Shown here one piece after another: positions 8,821 through 15,057 of a stretch of 16,421 nt of DNA; position 1 is the stretch's first letter, and each line of letters begins with the position of its first letter. The stretch comes from Thermoprotei archaeon (GTDB taxonomy: Archaea > Thermoproteota > Thermoprotei_A > Sulfolobales > WANQ01), in contig JALWGO010000042.1 in NCBI GenBank assembly GCA_027038805.1, forward strand, positions 1-16,421, read 5' to 3'. A model generated the notes under the pieces. The model made no database searches. It was not told where the DNA came from and was given only the letters and a program-made list of their open reading frames with translations. Position numbers and translations under genes: made by a program.

Positions 8821-8826
8821 ATTACC
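8821..8826 (-). promoter_or_regulatory. SD for the flippase gene
   Basis: GGTAAT on the minus strand, five bases before ATG 8815. It lies in the 41 bp gap (8816-8856), the largest gene-free stretch of the window. I see no convincing TATA box or terminator in the gap, so read-through from the DUF1616-like gene is the simplest reading. Confidence 0.5.
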
Positions 8827-8856
8827 TTTTTCCACTGGTTTATCATCGTGTTAATA

Positions 8857-9432
8857 CTAGTATAGTTGGCTGCTACCTAGACGCCTATAACTCCTAATTA
8901 ATGCTATTATTACTAATGATGTCACTGTAATAGTGATTGTTATAGTCAGTGGTAATATTCTTAGACCCCATGGAGAATAATTAAGTAGTAATCCTATAAA
9001 TAATAGCAACGTTATGCTAAGTGTTATTGATAAAATTATTTTTTCAAGTCCCGAACTTACTTCTATCTGTAGGCCTTCTAGAAGAGAGTAACCCGGTAGG
9101 TAAAATAGTAAGATTATCCCAAATATAATCCTTAATACATGGGTTAGGTTAAAGCTTACAAATATTAGGCTTGTAATAGCTACTATAATAGCAATCTCGT
9201 ATTCTTTTGCCTTGCTTGTTTTAAGATAATCAATGAAATCTCCGGCTATAGGCATCGTATCTATATCGAAATTGGTATACATTGCGTAGACTTTTTCTAT
9301 TGCTTTTTGTCTACTTATTTTTAATTCGTCTTCAAGTTTGTTGACAAGATCTTTAACTCTATATCCACTGTATTCTTCTATTGAATTTAATTTCTCTGCA
9401 CTAATGTCAACGTTATTCCTTTTAACCTCCAA
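8857..9432 (-). CDS. Membrane protein with DUF1616 N-terminal half
   Basis: A 191-residue protein. Residues 1-77 are a charged, helical cytoplasmic domain (VKDLVNKLEDELKISRQKA), followed by four membrane helices (about 79-95, 98-118, 130-150, 157-182). The membrane part carries DUF1616 (PF07760) hallmarks as I know them: FYLPGYSLLEGL (110-121), LEKIILSITLS (129-139) and GLLLNYSPWG (147-156). Full-length DUF1616 proteins continue into an extracellular domain beginning around an FTEL-type motif; this one stops after the fourth helix at RRLGSSQLY. That missing domain appears in the divergent gene at 9463. TTG at 9432 is supported by GAGGT at 9441-9445 with an eight-base spacer. It heads the minus-strand glycan operon. 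Function is unknown; the family often lies in archaeal surface-glycan clusters, so a structural or coordinating role in envelope assembly is inferred. Confidence 0.8.
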   Translation of the reverse strand: MEVKRNNVDISAEKLNSIEEYSGYRVKDLVNKLEDELKISRQKAIEKVYAMYTNFDIDTMPIAGDFIDYLKTSKAKEYEIAIIVAITSLIFVSFNLTHVLRIIFGIILLFYLPGYSLLEGLQIEVSSGLEKIILSITLSITLLLFIGLLLNYSPWGLRILPLTITITITVTSLVIIALIRSYRRLGSSQLY

Positions 9433-9440
9433 TAAATATT
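9431..9440 (+). promoter_or_regulatory. Putative TATA box for the plus-strand ABC operon
   Basis: AATAAATATT lies about 26 bases before the TTG at 9463, the normal TATA-to-start distance in archaea. With no SD before that TTG this fits a leaderless transcript. The box overlaps the start codon of the divergent gene (TTG at 9430-9432). Position and composition are seen; promoter function is inferred. Confidence 0.45.
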
Positions 9441-9445
9441 ACCTC
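9441..9445 (-). promoter_or_regulatory. SD deciding the TTG start of the DUF1616-like gene
   Basis: GAGGT on the minus strand sits eight bases before TTG 9432. A second GGAGGT occurs inside the gene just after the TTG, but no in-frame start follows it at a useful distance, so the TTG is preferred. Confidence 0.5.
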
Positions 9446-9462
9446 TCACAGGGTTCCAGCTA

Positions 9463-10398
9463 TTGTCGCTAAAAAGGAGGTTAGCAACCAGTATTAAGCT
9501 TGTCGTAATGATATTGTTAGTTGCTATTATAGTTAATCCACTAGTTCTAACAATTAACGCAGAATCTAAGCCTCCTCAGCTCGTATATAACGTATATGAG
9601 AAATTAGTTAAATTTGAACAACGACAGCTACTTGTAAGAGTAAATACTAGTAGGATTGCGTTGCTATTAGATGAAATGCTACATACAAGTAATGTATCTA
9701 GACTAGAAAGTATGGCCAATAATGCTTCTATATTGCTTAGTAATCTGTCAAGCGAGTATGCTAGTCTATATTTAATTGAACTCGTTAAACTGGTATCATC
9801 AGTAATAGTAATTATAGCTGTAATAATACTGTTATTAAAATATAGGAGAGCAATAGCGATAAGGGTATGGTGGTTTCTACATAAGAATGATGTAATAGTT
9901 AAGTCAAGCTCAAAAAGGAGAACCAATGAATCACAAGAATACATAGTATTCCTAGTAATAATCATAGTTATAGCAGTTGTAATAGGTATAGCGCAATACA
10001 TACATGTGAGCTCTGTGTCCTTTACCGAGCTTCTATTACTTGGTAAGAATAACACTCTAAGCGATTACCCCAATATAATACCAGTCGGCGATAATGTAAC
10101 CTTTAAAATAGCTGTATATAACCATCTAGGTTATACTGGTTTTTACGAGATTATAGTAAAGATTGATAGAGGAGAAAACAATTTATCTACCAATGCACCA
10201 GCGCTAGCAAAAGAATTGGAAAAATACTATAAGATAATTCCTAATGATGGTCAAGCCATAATAAAGATTCCAATAGTATTTAACAAGAGTGGAAGATATA
10301 GGTTAATATTCGAGCTATGGCGATACGATATTACCAGACACAACTTCATATATGATGGCATATGGGTTCATAAATGGGTAGAAGTAGTCAAGCCTTAA
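9463..10398 (+). CDS. Membrane-anchored extracellular protein with DUF1616 C-terminal-like domain
   Basis: A 311-residue protein: N-terminal signal or anchor helix (12-33, after a KRR start), an extracellular helical segment (34-105) rich in Asn-X-Ser/Thr sequons, a membrane helix (107-127), a basic cytoplasmic loop (128-159), a membrane helix (160-180), and an extracellular beta-rich domain (181-311). That last domain begins SFTELLLLG (186-194), then SDYPNIIPVGDNVTF and VYNHLGYTGFYEI, matching the pattern of the C-terminal domain of DUF1616 proteins (FTEL, DYP, VG, NH). It probably sits on the outer face and interacts with the partner half encoded on the other strand. TTG at 9463 has no SD. 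A TATA-like sequence about 26 bases upstream suggests a leaderless transcript. A GGAGG at 9476-9480 lies inside the frame without a normal start behind it; ATG 9508 would cut the signal helix. First gene of the plus-strand ABC operon. Confidence 0.78.
   Translation: MSLKRRLATSIKLVVMILLVAIIVNPLVLTINAESKPPQLVYNVYEKLVKFEQRQLLVRVNTSRIALLLDEMLHTSNVSRLESMANNASILLSNLSSEYASLYLIELVKLVSSVIVIIAVIILLLKYRRAIAIRVWWFLHKNDVIVKSSSKRRTNESQEYIVFLVIIIVIAVVIGIAQYIHVSSVSFTELLLLGKNNTLSDYPNIIPVGDNVTFKIAVYNHLGYTGFYEIIVKIDRGENNLSTNAPALAKELEKYYKIIPNDGQAIIKIPIVFNKSGRYRLIFELWRYDITRHNFIYDGIWVHKWVEVVKP
9469..9476 (-). promoter_or_regulatory. Putative TATA box for the minus-strand glycan operon
   Basis: On the minus strand this reads CTTTTTAG, a common crenarchaeal box A shape. 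A transcript starting about 26 bases downstream (near 9446) would carry a leader of roughly 14 bases containing GAGGT at 9441-9445 before the TTG at 9432. The box lies inside the first codons of the opposite gene, so the two promoters are interleaved. Confidence 0.4.
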
Positions 10399-11195
10399 CA
10401 CTAGTATTAAAAATATTGCTTCGAAAAGAGATCCCGGGCCCTAGAAAGTTAACCATACCCATCATAGTATTGTCTATCCTATTTATTCTATCATTTACTA
10501 ATACAGCACTAATAAATCTAGAACAACTAGTTCAAGAGAAAACAAGTGATACAAGTGGTACAGATACTATATTAGAAATGAATATTAATGGTAACAATGT
10601 CATCATTGTGTGCGGGGAAATTACACTATATAACGTCAACAGTTTTACTCCAATAACCATAAGGGATAGTCTTAATAAATTATATCTAGAATGCTATAAT
10701 ATCTCGACAAAGACAGTAATATGTCCAATAAATTGTAACAGCTATAATATTGCAAGTAATCAGATTACTAAATACAATAATCTTAAAATAACATATTCAA
10801 ATAGAATAAACATTTTAATAGAAAACCTTGTAAAATCATATAATAGTATTTTCAATCTACTATACTATACTATACTTGTATTATTTGTATTGAGTTTAGG
10901 AGGTATCTCATATGGTTTTGCAGTTAACATTGAGAGAAAATGGGTTAAAATAAGCTATTGGATCTCAAAGTTAGAAGCCATCCTTGCGATGTCATTTATT
11001 CTCTCATTGTACATTGTTATAGTGTCTCTGAGTTTGGGGGTTATCTCAATGTACTTTGTGCTGCTATTATTATCTTTTATTACGTCTACTCCTTATATTA
11101 GGCCTATGTTGGACATGTATTCTATAGTTGCGGCCTTTGCGGTATCCTGGGTAACAGTCTTCATAGGGTTGAGAATGGGTGCTAAGACAGGCTAA
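10374..11195 (+). CDS. Small FtsX/MacB-like ABC permease subunit (putative)
   Basis: A 273-residue membrane protein with one N-terminal helix (26-47), an extracellular domain (about 48-155), and three or four C-terminal helices (about 160-180, 203-227, 228-240, 249-267). One helix, a large outside loop and then a helix bundle is the layout of FtsX/MacB/LolC permeases. A charged cytoplasmic segment between the second and third helices (NIERKWVKISYWISKLEA) sits where such permeases contact their ATPase. The outside domain is short and carries four Cys (in VCGEI, LECYN and VICPINC), which could form two disulfides as is common in hyperthermophile surface proteins. The ATG at 10374 overlaps the previous gene by 25 bp and the stop overlaps the next gene by 17 bp. 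Assignment as a permease rests on topology and on the neighbouring FtsX-like protein and ABC ATPase, not on a strong sequence motif. Confidence 0.62.
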   Translation: MGRSSQALTLVLKILLRKEIPGPRKLTIPIIVLSILFILSFTNTALINLEQLVQEKTSDTSGTDTILEMNINGNNVIIVCGEITLYNVNSFTPITIRDSLNKLYLECYNISTKTVICPINCNSYNIASNQITKYNNLKITYSNRINILIENLVKSYNSIFNLLYYTILVLFVLSLGGISYGFAVNIERKWVKISYWISKLEAILAMSFILSLYIVIVSLSLGVISMYFVLLLLSFITSTPYIRPMLDMYSIVAAFAVSWVTVFIGLRMGAKTG

Positions 11196-12894
11196 GATAA
11201 TAGTAAGGCTTATTGGAGTAAGCTATGTAATTACAATAATACTAATAGTAGCTATAGCTATGTTTTCATCATCTTTATATGTTTCAACGGGCTATAGTAT
11301 AGCTAAGACGGTAATGGATATAATTGATGGCCCTATTAAGCTCCCGAAAATAGTCAACAAAAATGCTTTAAGTATATATACAAGTAGGATCCCTATGATG
11401 GTTCTCACTCCCCTTTATAATATATCTTCAGATGCCGGGTTCTTTGCGTCAATAACAATAGCATCGGCGAATAACGATCTCTTCATAGTATTGGGGCTTG
11501 ACAAAAAAGGATACAGAGCTCTAGGGTTATCGAATTATATGGGCAAAATAATATTAGGTAATGAGCTTGCCAGGCGGTTGGGAATAAAAAAGCCGGGCAA
11601 TCTACTACTTAACGGCGTATTGGCTAGAAGCCATGTATTAGTGAGAATAGATAGTGTGCTAAGCTTGCCGGGAAGGCTTAATGAAATCCTCATAACCCCA
11701 CTTAATTTATCGCAGATGCTTCAACAAAGACCGTATAGTATAGTGTCCGCCTTCTATATACTTGATAGCAAGGTACTGGGTTATATCAATAGGCTCTATA
11801 AGATTTACATCTATATTCCTGAAAAAGGTGTATTGCAAGTATATTCTATAGATGGTAAGCTCCTATATAATAAGATGGTTACGAAACATGTAGAACTACA
11901 ATTACCCGTGGGATACTATATAGTTGTTTATAGTACAAATAGAAATAATGTCATAAGTAATACGGTTCAATTATTTAAGGATACAAGGTTAGAAATACAT
12001 TTGTTTAACACTAGTAAGTGGGCTAGAGTATTTTTTCTAGGCAAACAAGCTCAAGTAAATATTACACACAAGCTCTTATACGAGAAAGAATTAAACTATA
12101 TAGTATTCTATGTAACCCAAGGCGAGAACACAATAATTTTGAATAACAATACATATAGGAACATTACAATAAAAGCCGATACAATAGTCTCATCCGAAAC
12201 CGTAAAGTCATTAACGCCAAGGACGTGTATACAACTAAAGTACTGGAATGGTACTCCCTATAATGGTTTAATTGAAATAGATTATAGAGGCAACGCATAT
12301 ATAATTAATGTCAATAAGGGACTTATCTGCAGCTATATTTCTAATTACAAGCTTAGATTATTGTCCGTATCTGGAGAAATAACCTATCTTTTCAGCAAAC
12401 CATCTAACAAGACAATTATTATTCCTCCCCATAAACTGTTAGCTAAGGTACCAGTAGATCTATTGCTAAAATATTTATCTGATAAAACCGTGATTGAGAA
12501 TATCATAGGGATTATGGGGTCAGGCATGGCTATCATATTTGCAATCCTTATAATATATTCCATTCTAATAATACCATTACCATATATAATATTTGACAAC
12601 ATGTTTAATGAGATATTCAGTAAGATGAAAAAACTAGAGTATCTAGGGGCAAGTAGGAAAAGAATCAACGAATTAATATCAAAAATATTATTATTAATAA
12701 TTATATTGTCCATTATAGTTTCTATAGTTTTATCTATATTAGTAATATCGCTAATTAAGATTAATCCTCTACTGCTAGTCTACAGACTGGATATAAACAA
12801 TATAATCATTATTATTACAAATATAGGTGTTGGTATAATCTACTTAGCCATAATGTATAAGGGATTCTATAAGCATAGGGTGGAGACTATTTGA
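11179..12894 (+). CDS. FtsX/MacB-like ABC permease with enlarged extracellular region
   Basis: A 571-residue protein: one N-terminal helix (about 10-33), a large extracellular region (about 34-440), then three helices (about 445-469, 503-528, 541-561). Between the second and third helices the segment FSKMKKLEYLGASRKRINELISK (480-502) matches the FtsX-domain signature (ExxxLxxLGAS then Arg-rich), the part that couples to the ATPase. The outer region starts with a MacB-like core and includes a PEGA-like beta module near 206-255 (IYIPEKGVLQVYSIDG then LPVGYYIVVYS), followed by more beta-rich sequence to about 430. MacB/LolCDE-type permeases use ATP to drive conformational change outside the membrane, for substrate extraction or control of envelope enzymes rather than classical channel transport. 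GTG at 11179 overlaps the previous gene; the stop overlaps the next gene as TTGA. Substrate unknown. Confidence 0.8.
   Translation: MLRQAKIIVRLIGVSYVITIILIVAIAMFSSSLYVSTGYSIAKTVMDIIDGPIKLPKIVNKNALSIYTSRIPMMVLTPLYNISSDAGFFASITIASANNDLFIVLGLDKKGYRALGLSNYMGKIILGNELARRLGIKKPGNLLLNGVLARSHVLVRIDSVLSLPGRLNEILITPLNLSQMLQQRPYSIVSAFYILDSKVLGYINRLYKIYIYIPEKGVLQVYSIDGKLLYNKMVTKHVELQLPVGYYIVVYSTNRNNVISNTVQLFKDTRLEIHLFNTSKWARVFFLGKQAQVNITHKLLYEKELNYIVFYVTQGENTIILNNNTYRNITIKADTIVSSETVKSLTPRTCIQLKYWNGTPYNGLIEIDYRGNAYIINVNKGLICSYISNYKLRLLSVSGEITYLFSKPSNKTIIIPPHKLLAKVPVDLLLKYLSDKTVIENIIGIMGSGMAIIFAILIIYSILIIPLPYIIFDNMFNEIFSKMKKLEYLGASRKRINELISKILLLIIILSIIVSIVLSILVISLIKINPLLLVYRLDINNIIIIITNIGVGIIYLAIMYKGFYKHRVETI
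12878..12885 (+). promoter_or_regulatory. SD for the second GT-C-like gene
   Basis: GGGTGGAG, five bases before TTG 12891 and inside the end of the FtsX-like gene. It supports the TTG start and coupled translation. Confidence 0.5.
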
Positions 12895-14393
12895 AAACGA
12901 GTGTAATCATGTATTCTTTTATTATAGCATTACTGGCGGTATTTACTCCATTAGTAGTATATGGTGTGCCACCATTCCCTGATACATGGATTCATCTAAG
13001 TATTTCACATGAATCTATAAGGAATTTCCATGTCCCAGTATTAAAGTCCTATAATACTGATTGGCCTCTAGTTAACATGATTATAACGCTAACCTCGATG
13101 GTTACTGGTTTAGAGCCTTTGAAGATAGTACCATTAATGTTGTTTCTGAATGCATTATCAATAGTTCCTATAATGATGTTGGTCTATCGCTCAAGTATGG
13201 AAAAAGCTTCTAGAGAAGCCTACTTATCAATGGCAGTTATTCTATCTTTTGAGGTATCAATGTTTACGTTAATAACTAGTATTCAGAAGGAGTCATCTGT
13301 TCTATTACTTGCAAATACAGTGTTGTATATAACATTATCAGATAATAGTAAAGCCTCTATACTTTTACCTTTTCTTATTATTGCACTAGCGTTGGGACAC
13401 CATTATTATTCTCTTTATATATTATTGTATTTTATCACAATCTTTCTATATGACGTATTGCTAGGTCTAACCAGTAATGAGAAAACGTTTACATTTACCT
13501 TGCATAGAAGAACCTTAATAGCCATAATACTTAGCCTTATCTTATTAATTGTATATGAAGGCTATGCGGGATCTCTGCATTTAAAACATTTTCTAGGATA
13601 CTCGTTCTCAATACAAGACTACATGGTTTTATTATCTGCTTTCATAGTAGCCTTCCTAGTAATTTATAAGAGAAGAAATACAATAGTGAGACCATTTTCA
13701 CAAGTGGTCATAATTGCAACAGTATTGATAGTGTACTACTTAATGCGTTCAGGAAGATTATTGCCAATGCAATACGGGATGAAATTTCAATTGCCTGAAT
13801 TAATAATCGTCTCCGGATATATACTATTTATACTAAATGTGTTTCAAGCGAAAAATATGAAAGCTGAACGCGCACTAATTCCTGGTGTTGCATTATTATT
13901 ATATAGTTTCTTTACAGTGCAGTTTGCAGGCGGGATAACTTTAACCGTTAAGGCTATCCGTAAAATAGTTCCAGCAATGATATTGCAGGTTTCAAGTAAA
14001 CCCATTAAAAAATTGTTAATACCAGCGTCTGTATGCATGTTCTTCACGATGATCCTCTTTGTTCTAGGTTATCCTCTAGTTGGGGGGCCAAGCATATATA
14101 CATATAATGAAGTGGTTTCAACACGATACTTTGTCTATAGAATACATGAGGCTGGTAATATACCCAAGGTATACGGCTCCTGGAGATTCGTGGAAATGTC
14201 GAAATATTTTGGGTTAAATGCATCTATACTTAGTCCCTATATTAAACCGTCTAGTGGATTAGTCGTATTCTTGGAAGGGGATATTAGGAGAGGTTTCCTC
14301 TCAACATCCTGGTATTTATTATATAACGTGAAAAACCTGCCACATGGACATGATCTTATATATAATTCCCGTTATTTGCTCGTTTATAGGTGA
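12891..14393 (+). CDS. Polytopic membrane protein, GT-C glycosyltransferase-like
   Basis: A 500-residue membrane protein with about 11 helices and a soluble C-terminal tail (about 395-500). The first outside loop has VPPFPDTWIHLSISHES (26-42) and YNTDWPLVN (54-62); an Asp near the first helix followed by aromatic and His residues is reminiscent of the catalytic loop of GT-C enzymes. A membrane-embedded GHHYYS lies at 169-174. The tail ends HDLIYNSRYLLVY, the kind of ending seen in archaeal GT-C-like membrane proteins. The layout parallels the 590-residue protein at 594-2366. I infer a polyprenyl-phosphate-sugar-dependent transferase on the outer face, but no family-defining motif is certain. 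TTG at 12891 is supported by the SD-like GGGTGGAG at 12878-12885 and overlaps the preceding stop (TTGA). Lying inside an ABC operon, between permease and ATPase genes, is unusual for a glycosyltransferase. Confidence 0.66.
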   Translation: MKTSVIMYSFIIALLAVFTPLVVYGVPPFPDTWIHLSISHESIRNFHVPVLKSYNTDWPLVNMIITLTSMVTGLEPLKIVPLMLFLNALSIVPIMMLVYRSSMEKASREAYLSMAVILSFEVSMFTLITSIQKESSVLLLANTVLYITLSDNSKASILLPFLIIALALGHHYYSLYILLYFITIFLYDVLLGLTSNEKTFTFTLHRRTLIAIILSLILLIVYEGYAGSLHLKHFLGYSFSIQDYMVLLSAFIVAFLVIYKRRNTIVRPFSQVVIIATVLIVYYLMRSGRLLPMQYGMKFQLPELIIVSGYILFILNVFQAKNMKAERALIPGVALLLYSFFTVQFAGGITLTVKAIRKIVPAMILQVSSKPIKKLLIPASVCMFFTMILFVLGYPLVGGPSIYTYNEVVSTRYFVYRIHEAGNIPKVYGSWRFVEMSKYFGLNASILSPYIKPSSGLVVFLEGDIRRGFLSTSWYLLYNVKNLPHGHDLIYNSRYLLVYR

Positions 14394-14394
14394 T
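14388..14394 (+). promoter_or_regulatory. SD deciding the ATG start of the ABC ATPase
   Basis: AGGTGAT matches the archaeal SD consensus almost fully and precedes ATG 14398 by three bases. It overlaps the stop of the previous gene (TGA at 14391-14393), coupling the two genes. Confidence 0.7.
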
Positions 14395-14397
14395 TTA

Positions 14398-15057
14398 ATG
14401 GTTAAAGCTATAGTCGTCGAAGACTTATGGAAAACCTATCGTGTACGAAAAATAGTAGTAGAGGTGTTAAAAGGGGTTTCTTTTGATGTAAAGGATAGAA
14501 CAATAGTGTGTATTATGGGTCCTAACGGGGTAGGGAAAACAACCCTTCTTAAAATAATAGCTGGTTACATAGAAGCTGATCGAGGAAAGGTATTGGTGTA
14601 CGGCAAGAGACCTCAGGATATAAGTGTAAGAGGCCAGATAGGCTATATGCCACAAGATGACGTGTTATTTGACTCTCTATCGTTTATTGAACATTTAGAA
14701 TTACTAAGACATACAAGAGAAGTATCTTTTATAGACTTAGAATTCATATATGATCTCGTAGAAAAACTAGGTTTAAATAAGATCTTAAAACTGAGTATAG
14801 GGAACTTGAGCGGCGGCCAACGTAGATTAGTTCAAATGCTTTTAGCCATTTCACATAAACCAAGGATAATATTACTCGATGAACCAATAGCTTTTGTAGA
14901 TAAGGAGAATAGAGATATAATACTAGAAGTAACACGTAATCTAGTTGATGAAAATGGTTCTACGGTAGTGATTGCATCACATGATCCATATGCGTGTTCT
15001 ATAGCTGATAGAGTGCTTGAACTACGTGATGGTTTAATTAGAGAGGTTAAGGTTTAG
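14398..15057 (+). CDS. ABC transporter ATP-binding protein
   Basis: A 219-residue nucleotide-binding domain with all canonical motifs: A-loop aromatic Y14, Walker A GPNGVGKTT (41-49), Q-loop MPQDD (Q86), signature LSGGQ (137-141), Walker B IILLDE (157-162), a D-loop ending VD (167-168) and H-loop ASHD (H195). It should be the cytoplasmic motor for the two FtsX-like permeases upstream, as in MacB/LolD systems. ATG 14398 is chosen over a longer in-frame reading from 14344 because AGGTGAT at 14388-14394 is a near-perfect archaeal SD at proper spacing and the resulting MVKAIVVEDLWKTY start is typical. The longer version would add hydrophobic residues that only reflect the overlapping end of the previous gene. 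Last gene of the plus-strand operon, four bases after the previous stop. Its stop overlaps the convergent MoxR gene. Confidence 0.95.
   Translation: MVKAIVVEDLWKTYRVRKIVVEVLKGVSFDVKDRTIVCIMGPNGVGKTTLLKIIAGYIEADRGKVLVYGKRPQDISVRGQIGYMPQDDVLFDSLSFIEHLELLRHTREVSFIDLEFIYDLVEKLGLNKILKLSIGNLSGGQRRLVQMLLAISHKPRIILLDEPIAFVDKENRDIILEVTRNLVDENGSTVVIASHDPYACSIADRVLELRDGLIREVKV

Noticed and set aside
8816..8856. Internal promoter or terminator in the largest gene-free gap
   Set aside because: The 41 bp are AT-rich like the rest and show only the flippase SD; no convincing TATA box or hairpin/T-tract.
9576..10055. Minus-strand open frame of 159 codons
   Set aside because: Antisense to the DUF1616-like outer protein; no plausible domain, promoter or SD.
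14344..14397. N-terminal extension of the ABC ATPase
   Set aside because: It overlaps the end of the preceding gene and adds a non-family hydrophobic stretch; the SD at 14388-14394 points to ATG 14398.
9463..15057. Wzm/Wzt-type (ABC-2) O-antigen exporter
   Set aside because: The permeases have one helix, a large outer loop and a C-terminal bundle with an FtsX signature, not six-helix ABC-2 topology, and the ATPase lacks a C-terminal carbohydrate-binding domain.
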